A stretch of DNA of 64,000 nt from Tumebacillus permanentifrigoris (GTDB lineage: Bacteria; Bacillota; Bacilli; Tumebacillales; Tumebacillaceae): NCBI RefSeq assembly GCF_003148565.1, contig NZ_QGGL01000020.1:1-64000 (forward strand), written 5' to 3'. Position numbers and translations under genes: made by a program. The notes under the pieces are model-generated. The model worked only from the letters and a program-made list of their open reading frames with translations. It had not been told where the DNA came from and searched no databases. Positions 1-10,777 of the stretch are shown in pieces (within the stretch, counting starts at the first letter, position 1; every line of letters begins with the position of its first letter).

Positions 1-2
1 AC

Positions 3-188
3 TGGGGATCAAAACGGATAAAAGTTTTGCTCGGACCGGCGAAACTGGGGAATTTTCAAACGGTGTTTTTGAGGAGTTTTCAACTGTTGTTGACAAGTGG
101 GCACAGTTCGGCAGACATGATCCTGAGATATTCCCAACCTACAGAAGAAGACAAAATGCAAGCAGTTGAATCGTTATTCAAGAATTGA
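3..188 (+). CDS. Tyrosine recombinase-like C-terminal fragment (cut by window edge, possibly decayed)
   Basis: This frame is open from the window edge to a TGA at 186-188 and gives 61 residues. The last 30 resemble the end of phage-type tyrosine integrases: SGHSSADMILRYSQ, where the family has a GHSS motif followed by the catalytic Tyr, and then the common PTEEDK tail. The 31 residues before this do not show the expected HxLRH box, so the gene may be frameshifted or decayed. The rest lies outside the window. A hairpin with a short T run follows directly. The assignment rests on motif resemblance only. Confidence 0.4.
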   Translation, partial: WGSKRIKVLLGPAKLGNFQTVFLRSFQLLLTSGHSSADMILRYSQPTEEDKMQAVESLFKN

Positions 189-214
189 GCCGCCAACTTT
201 GGCGGTTCTTTTGT
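187..214 (+). terminator. Intrinsic terminator after the recombinase fragment
   Basis: A GC-rich hairpin (arms gagccgcca and tggcggttc, loop actt) is followed by a short T run. It starts at the stop codon of the recombinase-like fragment. A nine-G homopolymer lies just beyond it at 219-227. Confidence 0.6.
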
Positions 215-420
215 ATATGGGGGGGGGAGGGAAAACATCTGATACTCAAAATAGAATCCATCATAGGCTAAGAGGACATCCAGCCTTTCACCCTGAAATT
301 TTTCTCGATTCGATTGAGATTGAAAGACAAAATAGCATGAAATGAACATTTTATGCTATGAAAATATCAGAGAATTTTGTATAGTGAATAGAGCGATTTC
401 AAATTATAGGAGGGAAACGA

Positions 421-1038
421 ATGAGTAGTTTGTTTGTTGTAAATACCGACATTAATAAAAACGCTTATCCGAATTGGAGAAGGAGTACATATCCTAACGA
501 AAATTTTTGTAGCTATTCAGAAATGTTCAAAAGCTCAGCCGACGATCTTATTGATACAATCGGAAGCAATCTTTTAAAAAAAGCTGATGAAATCATAAAT
601 CCGGCGATTTTTTTGTACAGACACTCTATTGAGTTGATGCTAAAGGCCCTGTTAGTAACTCATTATCTTCTAGAGAATGCAGATCATGAGAAAATTCAGA
701 AGAAGCTAGATGGCCATTTTTTGGAGAGTCTATGGAGTAAAACAGAAAATATCATCAGGATTCATTGTAAACAATATGTTGAGCAGGATTCCAAGACTCT
801 AAAAGCTATGCGAGAAGCAGTACTTGAGTTACATAATATCGACAAAGATTCGACAATATTTAGGTATCCCTTCGACAACAAATTGAACGTGCAAAAAATA
901 GGTGACGAGCAGAGGCATTATGCGATTGATTATACTAATTTAAAAAATAATATGAACGATTTGTTTGTATTTTTATTAGGGTGCTATCATGTTGTTTATG
1001 ATAAATATGAAAATCAAGATGTTATTAGGGTGTTTTGA
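421..1038 (+). CDS. HEPN-like hypothetical protein, first of a pair
   Basis: A 205-residue protein of unknown function. The start is supported by a strong ribosome binding site (aggaggg) eight bases upstream. The segment FLYRHSIELMLKALL at about residues 65-79, followed by GHFLESLW near residues 100-107, resembles the two-helix layout of HEPN and related all-alpha proteins, where an Arg-His helix is followed by a GH-Leu-W segment. No enzymatic motif can be named with certainty. The gene is AT-rich compared with everything after 4.7 kb and lies 28 bases before a second gene of similar type, so the two probably form an operon. HEPN proteins are frequent in defence and toxin-antitoxin loci, but that role is inference. 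Confidence 0.7.
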   Translation: MSSLFVVNTDINKNAYPNWRRSTYPNENFCSYSEMFKSSADDLIDTIGSNLLKKADEIINPAIFLYRHSIELMLKALLVTHYLLENADHEKIQKKLDGHFLESLWSKTENIIRIHCKQYVEQDSKTLKAMREAVLELHNIDKDSTIFRYPFDNKLNVQKIGDEQRHYAIDYTNLKNNMNDLFVFLLGCYHVVYDKYENQDVIRVF

Positions 1039-1066
1039 CTACAGATAACAAATGGGAGGAAAAAAC

Positions 1067-1753
1067 GTGTCAAGTCAATTGTATTTGTGGCATGGATCTA
1101 GAGAAATGTTTAAATCTCAAATAGAGCTCTATGTAAATACTTTTTCGAAAAAAGTCTTCCCATTGTTCAGTAATATAGAACAAGAAGCTGATGAACTGTC
1201 AGATAATTACTTCAATTGTATCATGGGTGGAAATGGTTATGATGAGGTCGATCCTGCGGATGTTGCGCAAAATGCAATTGATGCTGGATTGGAATACTAT
1301 GAAAATCTTTCTCTTATGAAATATAATACAATAGCAATGTGTATTGCCATGATGTATCAATTTTGGGAACAACAGGTGAGAAAATTTTTATTCGATGAAG
1401 TCAGTCGTTACTACCATATTGAGTTTAAAGATTTTTGTTCAAAAGGGATCAGACAAATAAAATCAGAATTTAAAGCTCACGATGTTGACCTAGAAAATTT
1501 ACAGTGCTGGAAAAAGATAAATGAACTTAGGCTGTTATGCAACGTAATAAAGCATGGAGATGGAGATTCAGCTAGTGAGCTAAAAAATCTTAATGCAGAT
1601 TTTCTATTAATAGATTCATTTAATAGGTTGGAGTTATACAATACAACTCTACTGAAAGCTGTTTTGAATATTGATGAATCTCATTTATCTGAATACGGTG
1701 CTTATCTTATCAACTTTTGGAATGAGTTGCCTGAAAGAATGTATAGTAAATAA
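1067..1753 (+). CDS. HEPN-like hypothetical protein, second of a pair
   Basis: A 228-residue protein of unknown function. I chose the GTG at 1067 because gggagga at 1054-1060 is then correctly spaced; an ATG at 1052 overlaps that binding site. The protein looks all-helical. The segment ELRLLCNVIKHGDGDS at about residues 150-165 resembles the Arg...Asn...KHG signature seen in many HEPN-like proteins (compare RxxxxH nucleases). It follows the 205-residue gene by 28 bases and shares its low GC content. Whether it is an RNase or only a structural HEPN relative cannot be told from sequence. Confidence 0.7.
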   Translation: MSSQLYLWHGSREMFKSQIELYVNTFSKKVFPLFSNIEQEADELSDNYFNCIMGGNGYDEVDPADVAQNAIDAGLEYYENLSLMKYNTIAMCIAMMYQFWEQQVRKFLFDEVSRYYHIEFKDFCSKGIRQIKSEFKAHDVDLENLQCWKKINELRLLCNVIKHGDGDSASELKNLNADFLLIDSFNRLELYNTTLLKAVLNIDESHLSEYGAYLINFWNELPERMYSK

Positions 1754-1900
1754 TTGGAGAGGTCATTCAAATGGTTTTCGGAAATTAAACTGCATACTCA
1801 TTAGGGATGTTAGTTAATTTCGGAAATATAACATTTTATTTGATGCTATTGAAACATCATTCTAGGTGTTAATTTGATAGAAAAGAAATGGGGTATCCAT

Positions 1901-2497
1901 ATGCCTAGTTGTGATTTTGGTCGTCCATGCGATTGCAGAGATTGCAAAAGGATTGACTATACTATCATATGTCCACATTGTTATTTCGAAAACGTAGTTT
2001 CGGTAGATGGAATAGCCAAGTGGGAAACTGATAGGAAAGGGTATACGGGCGTTTCGTTGACCAAACCAGACTTACCATTCAGAGATCTGAATTGTTACAG
2101 CTGCAAAACAATGATTCGGGATGCAGGTGTGTTTGATAATATCCGTATTGAGGTCATGGAACGGAATCTAGGAAGGCAGAGAGCAATTGAGCAAGGTCGG
2201 GTTTGTGTTTCGTGTAGAAAAGTAGAGGGCTATGATGGTGTATTCTGGGAGAGAGACGAGAGGTACAAGGAGAAAGATGGAAAGAAATACTGTACTACTT
2301 GCTTATCAAAAATCTTAGAGAAAGAAACACCGAATCCATCAGATACGGAGTCTAAGTATGAATTTGATAAAAGCAGGCTTGAATGGGTTCTTCGTAAAGT
2401 TAGACAACCATGTATAAGATGCCAAAAGAAAAGATGGTTAAACGTTGAAAACACATGGAAGAAACAATGTAGTTCATGTTATTCAAGCACAAGGTGA
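1901..2497 (+). CDS. Cysteine-rich zinc-ribbon-type hypothetical protein
   Basis: About 198 residues with at least six CxxC or CxC knuckles: CDCRDC and CPHC near the N-terminus, CYSC, CVSC and CTTC in the middle, and CIRC with CSSC at the C-terminal end. This spacing suggests three small zinc-ribbon modules. The ATG at 1901 is preferred because aatgggg lies a suitable distance upstream; a TTG at 1874 would add nine residues. No catalytic domain is recognisable. The gene belongs to the same AT-rich stretch as the two HEPN-like genes but is separated from them by 147 bases, so it may be transcribed on its own. Confidence 0.65.
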   Translation: MPSCDFGRPCDCRDCKRIDYTIICPHCYFENVVSVDGIAKWETDRKGYTGVSLTKPDLPFRDLNCYSCKTMIRDAGVFDNIRIEVMERNLGRQRAIEQGRVCVSCRKVEGYDGVFWERDERYKEKDGKKYCTTCLSKILEKETPNPSDTESKYEFDKSRLEWVLRKVRQPCIRCQKKRWLNVENTWKKQCSSCYSSTR

Positions 2498-2661
2498 TTT
2501 TTTAGGGAACCGTGTCCGTTACTGGAGGCGGTTTTTCTATATACAGGGTGTCGCGTATTTTTCTTGCAGTTTGGGGGTGCTAAATGATAGTATCCTATAT
2601 AAATAGTGATGAACGTCCTGCAATAACACGTACAATCGTTGATATATCAAGGTTCCCATAT

Positions 2662-2737
2662 GCGGTCATAGCTCAGTTGGTAGAGCACCACCTTGACATG
2701 GTGAGGGTCGCAGGTTCGAGTCCTGTTGATCGCACCA
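2662..2737 (+). tRNA. tRNA-Val (anticodon GAC)
   Basis: A full cloverleaf can be drawn. The 7-bp acceptor stem pairs gcggtca with tgatcgc (one G-U pair). The D-arm gctc/gagc, the anticodon loop ttGACat on a stem with one C-A mismatch at its base, and the T-arm gcagg-ttcgagt-cctgt follow. An encoded ACCA ends the gene. Anticodon GAC reads valine codons GUC and GUU. It lies about 1.8 kb upstream of the valyl-tRNA synthetase T-box. Confidence 0.95.
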
Positions 2738-2759
2738 CTCTTGTTAGACTACTTTGCCT

Positions 2760-2800
2760 AAATGCCCTTTCTTCGTGATAACGATGAAAGGGCATTTTTT
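2760..2800 (+). terminator. Intrinsic terminator after tRNA-Val
   Basis: Inverted arms aaatgccctttc and gaaagggcattt are separated by a loop and followed by a T run. It ends the tRNA transcript 23 bases after the CCA. Confidence 0.85.
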
Positions 2801-2927
2801 CGCTTTGGATAGTGGTACTAGCAATAGAGCCAACAAAAGCAACGCCTTCGCTCATCTTTGAATAGATAATATGAAAGGAACAGGCTCAAATCACATAAGT
2901 TTTTCTTGCTACAACAAAAAGAGAAAA

Positions 2928-2956
2928 TTGACACATTATATACTCTATTATATTGT
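2928..2956 (+). promoter_or_regulatory. Sigma-A-type promoter of the matrixin gene
   Basis: A perfect TTGACA -35 (2928-2933) is followed by a 17-base spacer and TATTGT as -10 (2951-2956). It lies 43 bases before the chosen start codon. Confidence 0.6.
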
Positions 2957-2998
2957 TATTATGAAGTTTATTTAGCAATGCAAGGAGGCTTTTTTGTG

Positions 2999-3622
2999 AT
3001 GAATAAAGCAAGTAAGCTGTTTGTTTTTTCTTTACTAGGATCAATAGGACTGACGATCACGTCCCAAGCGTCGGCATATGTTACGTTTGGGTATAAATAT
3101 ACAAATACACCATTTCAAATGAGTTACTTCAATGATTGCTCGACCTATGTGTACAATGGAACTAGCATAAACTTTTACAGTGCTGTACAAAGTGGTGTGT
3201 CTTCTTGGAATAATACCTCGAACACCAAGGTTCTGATGAATCAAACTACTACACAAGCGCAATCCGTAATGGATTTTCACAATCAAGATGTAGGAGATCC
3301 TTCAGTTCTCGGGCAGACCAGTTTTTGGAACAACGCAACCAAAGTTGATCCTACCACAACCAACTGGTATTGGACGCGAGTGCTAATGAATCAAAATGCT
3401 GACTGGGCTTATTTTGCTCAAGCAGCACTTTACAAGGACATGAATGCAAAAGCAAGATATACTGCCGCTCATGAGGAAGGGCATGCACTGGGACTAAATC
3501 ATGCTCCAAGTTCGACCGCTCTAATGTACGGAACTTCCGCACCATATGTCTATTACAACATTACGACTCCACAAACGGATGATGTAGCTGGTGTACAAGG
3601 TATTTACGGTACGTTGAAATAG
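2999..3622 (+). CDS. Secreted matrixin-type (M10) zinc metalloprotease
   Basis: A 207-residue secreted protease of the metzincin clan. Residues 1-26 form a signal peptide (MNKASK, hydrophobic core, SQASA). The zinc site HEEGHALGLNH starts at about residue 158 and matches the metzincin consensus HExxHxxGxxH. A Met-turn (ALMYG) follows about 13 residues later, as in matrixins. It is short, with no propeptide of the cysteine-switch type and no hemopexin repeats. The ATG at 2999 is ten bases after aaggagg; a GTG at 2996 is a close alternative. The next gene starts 15 bases downstream, so the two are probably co-expressed. The substrate is unknown. Confidence 0.88.
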   Translation: MNKASKLFVFSLLGSIGLTITSQASAYVTFGYKYTNTPFQMSYFNDCSTYVYNGTSINFYSAVQSGVSSWNNTSNTKVLMNQTTTQAQSVMDFHNQDVGDPSVLGQTSFWNNATKVDPTTTNWYWTRVLMNQNADWAYFAQAALYKDMNAKARYTAAHEEGHALGLNHAPSSTALMYGTSAPYVYYNITTPQTDDVAGVQGIYGTLK

Positions 3623-3637
3623 AAAGGTGGTTTTAGG

Positions 3638-4375
3638 ATGAAACGGATAACAAAAGGGCTCATCTCAGCTATGGTCGGCGCGATTGGCCTAGCAGGATAT
3701 GCGATGTTGAAACCAGCACAAATACCAGAAACAAGCGTCGAGAAGGAGGTATCGGTTGCTCAAACATCTACTGATGCATCGACTACCGAAACCACTTCAA
3801 CTTCCGATGTTATAGAAGGGACATATCCAATCATTGGAACACATGGCATGATCGAGAGCATGTCCTCCGCAGAGGAAATCTTCAAGTATGCGGAGATCAT
3901 TGCAGAGGTCAAGGTGTTAGATCAGGAAACCATTCCTGTGGCGATTGGAGAAGTTTCAACACGCTCCAGTGTCAACGTAATCAAAACGCTAAAGGGAGAT
4001 GCCGCAATCACTTCCATGCAAATTACTGAATTTGGTGGATTGCTGGACCTCTCAACGATTCCGAACATGGACAAGCCAGGCGATGGAAAACAACATCAAC
4101 CGAACACGGGAATTGTGGAGTCGGCATTTGAGGGCTCGCCTGTCATGAAGAAGAATCAACTGTATCTGGTGTTCCTGCGTAAAAACCCGAATCCCAAGTG
4201 GGGGTACAACATCATCGGAGCTGTCCAAGGGAAACTAAAAATAGACGGGCAAACGAAGAAAATCATCAATACAGTGGATTCCAAGTATGCCGACGAAGAA
4301 ATTTTCTTCATGCAAAGACAGTTCGCAGGAAAAGACAAGGATGAAATGGAAGCCACAGTTAAAAGTAAATTATAA
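3638..4375 (+). CDS. Secreted or membrane-anchored hypothetical protein paired with the matrixin
   Basis: A 245-residue protein. An N-terminal hydrophobic segment (about residues 7-24) is followed by a Thr/Ser-rich linker (about 30-58), so it is probably exported and may stay tethered. The rest contains a mixed alpha/beta segment with patterns such as AEIIAEVKVL and VNVIKTLKGD, but no catalytic motif is visible. It begins 15 bases after the matrixin stop, which suggests a functional partner such as an inhibitor, substrate or co-secreted factor; this is inference from position only. Confidence 0.75.
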   Translation: MKRITKGLISAMVGAIGLAGYAMLKPAQIPETSVEKEVSVAQTSTDASTTETTSTSDVIEGTYPIIGTHGMIESMSSAEEIFKYAEIIAEVKVLDQETIPVAIGEVSTRSSVNVIKTLKGDAAITSMQITEFGGLLDLSTIPNMDKPGDGKQHQPNTGIVESAFEGSPVMKKNQLYLVFLRKNPNPKWGYNIIGAVQGKLKIDGQTKKIINTVDSKYADEEIFFMQRQFAGKDKDEMEATVKSKL

Positions 4376-4439
4376 GAAAAACCCCTAGCACCACCCCACC
4401 CCATCGTGTATACTATGTATCAAACAAGAACAACCTTAT

Positions 4440-4727
4440 ATATGACTGTGATGGGAAAGAGTAGAGGCTGAATGCTTTCAGAGAGGGTGGTTGACCCGCT
4501 GCGAGGCCGCCTAAGTTGAACGTCTCGAACGTCGTCCCGGAGTCGCTGACCTGAACATCCTTTTGTCAAAAAAGGGATCACTAAGGCTGGCCGGTGAACC
4601 CGTTATCTTCATTTGAGTGCGCCTTTGGTCTGAACCTTAACCCCAACAGGCGAATCAAGGTGGTACCACGGAAGTAACGTCTCTTTCGTCCTTGCGCAAG
4701 TTTTGCGAGGATGGAAGGGACTTTTTT
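4440..4727 (+). promoter_or_regulatory. T-box leader (tRNA-Val sensing) of valS
   Basis: This RNA leader senses uncharged tRNA and controls readthrough into valS. The conserved T-box core aaggtggtaccacgg lies at 4657-4671. Upstream, cagagagg and the hairpin segment after it match the distal stem I AG-bulge region, and a GTC triplet at 4531-4536 is a plausible valine specifier. Downstream, 4679-4695 pairs over 17 bp with 4705-4721, followed by six T: the terminator, which competes with pairing to the T-box core. A TATACT at 4409-4414 may be the -10. Confidence 0.93.
4679..4727 (+). terminator. Regulated terminator of the valS T-box
   Basis: A 17-bp stem (including G-U pairs) with a nine-base loop and a six-T tract. 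Its 5' arm begins shortly after the T-box core, as expected for a terminator/antiterminator switch. Confidence 0.88.
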
Positions 4728-4746
4728 ATTTTGAGGAGGAGTCAAC

Positions 4747-7412
<2,666 letters not shown>

Positions 7413-7413
<1 letters not shown>

Positions 7414-8894
7414 TGAAAAGCCAAGATACGCCTAGCATGACGGGCGTCTCAAACGCCACGGCTGAACGGTCGTCAACGGATGCTTGTGATGCGACGGCTA
7501 CCTTTCTCGAATGGATGTCCAGCTTTGACCGCTTTGATGGGCGCAAGGGGATCAAGCCAGGGTTAGAACGCATGGAAGCCATGCTCGAACACCTCGGCAA
7601 CCCGCACCTTGACATGAAATTCCTGCATGTGGCGGGCACCAATGGCAAGGGTTCGACCTGTGCTTACCTGACCTCGATCTTGGAGGCGGCAGGCTATCGG
7701 GTCGGGCTGTTCACCTCTCCCTACCTGACTTCCTTCCACGACCGCATGTCGGTTGGCGGGATGAACATCACCGACGAGGAGCTGTCCGCACTGGCGGCAC
7801 TCCTGCGTCCGGCGGTGGAGGTCGTCTCGGAGACGGTGCACGGCCGCCCGACAGAGTTTGAAGTGGTCACGCTGCTTTCGCTCTTGCATTACTCGCGTGC
7901 GGGCGTCGACATCGTGGTCTGGGAGACCGGATTGGGCGGACGGCTCGACTCCACCAACGTCGTCACCCCCGTGCTGTCCCTGATCACCAACGTTGGACTC
8001 GATCACCAAGCGATCCTTGGCGAGAGCATCGAGCAGATTGCCACCGAGAAGGCAGGCATCATCAAGCCCGGTGTCCCGGTGCTGACCACCGCCACCGAAC
8101 CAGCCCTCGACGTCATTCTACGCACTGCTTCGGAAAAAAGCGCCCCGGCTTTCGTCTGGGGTCGCGATTTTTCTGCAGAGCGCAGCGATCTGTTGGGTTT
8201 AGAAGGGCAGACGTTTGGCTGGCAGGAGCGTGTTGGACACGGACAGTCGAGGGGAGATACTCTAATAGAAGCAACAACTCTCGGCACGGCTTCAAATCAG
8301 GTAGCGAACGTGGTGGCCGGTACGGGCCACGTCGCTTTTTCCAAGCTCCAGATCGGGATGCTCGGGCCGCATCAGGTCTTGAATGCATCGCTCGCCGTCG
8401 CCGCCTGTGTGCAATTGAACCGCATGGGATGGACGATCTCCGAGGAAGCCTTGCGCCAAGGGCTTGCCAACACCCGGTGGGCAGGACGATTTGAGGTCAT
8501 CGAACGCGATCCGTTGCTGATCCTCGACGGCGCACACAACCCCGAAGGGGCTGCAGTGCTGGCGAAGACAGTCGCGGAACTGCTGCCGAACACCAAGCTC
8601 ACCGTCGTCGTCGGCATCCTCGCGGACAAGGCGATTCCTGGCGTGCTTGCTCCCGTGCTCTGCTACGCGACACATGTGATCGTCACCCGCGCTGACTTCC
8701 CGCGTGCCGCTGTTCCTGCTGATGTGGCCCGCGTCGTGCGCGAACTTGATCCACAAGTCCCATGCGAGGTGTACGACACGGTGCAACAAGCGCTTGACCG
8801 CGCCCGTGAGCTCACGCGACGAGGAGAGACAGACGCGATCCTGGTCACAGGCTCGCTCTACATGATCTCCGAAGCACGATCGCTGCTTTTGTAA
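7413..8894 (+). CDS. folC: Bifunctional folylpolyglutamate synthase / dihydrofolate synthase
   Basis: A 493-residue Mur-ligase-like enzyme that adds glutamate to dihydropteroate and to folates. The P-loop GTNGKGST lies at about residues 75-82, and the family motifs KAGIIKPGVPV and LDGAHNPEG are present. The N-terminus is some 20-30 residues longer than usual, with low-complexity sequence before FLEWMSSFDRF; a later start is possible but the TAATG overlap with valS supports the annotated one. The valS-folC order is conserved in Bacilli. A strong terminator follows, so this ends the valS operon. Confidence 0.96.
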
Positions 8895-8898
8895 CTCA

Positions 8899-8938
8899 TC
8901 AAAAAGACCCCTCATCCTGCCATGAGGGGTCTTTTTTT
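8899..8938 (+). terminator. Terminator of the valS-folC operon
   Basis: Arms aaaaagacccctcat and atgaggggtcttttt form a strong hairpin with a seven-T tail, ending just after the folC stop. Confidence 0.92.
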
Positions 8939-9100
8939 CGCGATTGCCAAAATTCAAATACACACTCTTGAAAAATAAGCAGATGTTGTGTTCTGTTATA
9001 TTTTTTTAATTACTGATGCAGGAATGGTTCACCAAATGTCGAAATACGACACAATACAAACGAGGACAAATGACCTAACCGCGAGCAAAGGGGTGCAGGC

Positions 9101-10777
9101 ATGATCCGCAAACGCATCGGCGACTTGTTGATCGACGCCGGACTGATCACGGAGCATCAGCTCCAAGAGGCGCTACAGATTCAGAAGACGGGCAAGGAAA
9201 AGCTCGGCGATGTGTTTCTCAACATGGGCTTTATCACCGAACAACAATTAATTGAAGCGTTGGAATTACAATTGAACATCCCGCACGTCCAACTGCACCG
9301 CTACAGGCTTGACCAGAGTCTGCTCGGGATCATCCCAGAGCGCTTGGCGAACATGTACCGTGTGTTGCCCTTGAAAAAGGAAGGCAACAAGCTGATGGTG
9401 GCGATGGTTGATCCACTCGATTATTACGCCATCGATGACCTGCGGATGAGCACTGGCTTTGTCATCGAGCCTGCTATCGCTTCCAAGGACGAGATCTTGC
9501 GCGCCATCTCGCGTTATTACGGCATGCAAGGGTCGGTCGAGGAAGTTATGCAGACGATGCAACCGCAGATCGACCTCGCGGTCGACCGCGAGATTATCGA
9601 TGAGGACTCACCTGTCGTGCGGATGGTCAACCAGATTATCCAACAAGCGGTGCACCAGCGCGCCTCCGATATCCATATCGACACACAGGCGGATGGTATT
9701 CGCGTGCGGTATCGCGTGGACGGAGTTCTGCGCACGGAACGCACGCTGCCTAAGCACATGCACGGTGTGGTCTGCGCACGCTTGAAAATTCTCGCGAACC
9801 TGAACATCGCAGAACGCCGCGTCCCACAGGATGGGCGCTTCCATATCGATATTGATTTGCGCACGGTGGATGTCCGCGTCGCCACACTGCCAACTGCACA
9901 TGGGGAAAAAATCGTCATGCGCGTGCTCGATGAAAAGACCGCTGTCAATGACATCGAGAAACTCGGGTTCGAGCCGTACAACCTCGAACGCTTTCAACAT
10001 CTGCTTCGTCACACGCACGGCATCGTGCTGATCACCGGCCCGACTGGTTCGGGGAAAACGTCTACACTTTACGCCGCGCTCAACCGTCTGAACACGGATG
10101 AGGTCAACATCGTCACGGTCGAGGACCCGATTGAGTACCAAGTCGACGGAATCAACCAAGTGCAGGTCAACCACACGGCTGGGTTGACTTTTGCCAGTGG
10201 GTTGCGCGCGATCTTGCGCCAAGATCCGAATGTGATCATGGTCGGGGAGATTCGCGATGGCGAAACGGCGGAGATTGCGGTGCGGGCCGCGCTGACCGGT
10301 CACTTGGTGTTCAGCACGTTGCATACGAACGATGCGGTCGCCTCTGTCACCCGTCTGATCGATATGGGGATTGAGCCGTTCCTCGTCTCTTCCTCGATCG
10401 TCGGTGTGATTGGTCAGCGCCTCGTGCGCCGGATCTGTCATGAATGTGCGGAGCCGTACCTTCCCCATGTGGACGAGCTGCGGTTGCTTGAAGCAAGAGG
10501 TTTGCCCGCGAATCACCTGCGCTTGGGGCGCGGGTGTGGCAGTTGTAATCGCACAGGCTACCGAGGGCGGGTCGCGATCCAAGAGGTCATGCGGGTGGAT
10601 GAGCAGCTCCGTCGCCTGATCATGGAGAAGCGCCCCGACTCGGAATACCGCCTGCATTGCATCCAGAACGGGATGAAGACGATGTTTGACGACGGACTGA
10701 ACAAAGTAGCGGCTGGCGTGACCACGTTCGCTGAAGTGTTTCGCACCACGATGGCCGAAGGGGAGACCAGCGCATGA
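9101..10777 (+). CDS. pilB: Type IV pilus assembly ATPase PilB with MshEN c-di-GMP-binding domain
   Basis: A 558-residue hexameric ATPase that powers pilus extension from the cytoplasmic side. The N-terminus carries two copies of the MshEN motif: residues 5-28 (RIGDLL...LQIQ) and 34-57 (KLGDVF...LELQ), spaced by five residues, exactly the layout known to bind c-di-GMP. The Walker A box GPTGSGKTST is at about 313. An Asp box, Walker B (VIMVGEIRDGET) and a His box (HTNDA) follow. A four-cysteine zinc site (CHEC...CGSC) sits near 447-480. It overlaps pilT by four bases and heads the pilus operon. Confidence 0.95.
   Translation: MIRKRIGDLLIDAGLITEHQLQEALQIQKTGKEKLGDVFLNMGFITEQQLIEALELQLNIPHVQLHRYRLDQSLLGIIPERLANMYRVLPLKKEGNKLMVAMVDPLDYYAIDDLRMSTGFVIEPAIASKDEILRAISRYYGMQGSVEEVMQTMQPQIDLAVDREIIDEDSPVVRMVNQIIQQAVHQRASDIHIDTQADGIRVRYRVDGVLRTERTLPKHMHGVVCARLKILANLNIAERRVPQDGRFHIDIDLRTVDVRVATLPTAHGEKIVMRVLDEKTAVNDIEKLGFEPYNLERFQHLLRHTHGIVLITGPTGSGKTSTLYAALNRLNTDEVNIVTVEDPIEYQVDGINQVQVNHTAGLTFASGLRAILRQDPNVIMVGEIRDGETAEIAVRAALTGHLVFSTLHTNDAVASVTRLIDMGIEPFLVSSSIVGVIGQRLVRRICHECAEPYLPHVDELRLLEARGLPANHLRLGRGCGSCNRTGYRGRVAIQEVMRVDEQLRRLIMEKRPDSEYRLHCIQNGMKTMFDDGLNKVAAGVTTFAEVFRTTMAEGETSA

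Noticed and set aside
80-349. Minus-strand open frame of 89 codons at the left edge
   Set aside because: It runs through a terminator and the G tract, has no recognisable domain, and opposes the recombinase-like frame.
2584-2778. Open frame on the plus strand (and one on the minus strand) across the tRNA
   Set aside because: Both overlap the tRNA-Val gene fully; the tRNA structure is unambiguous.
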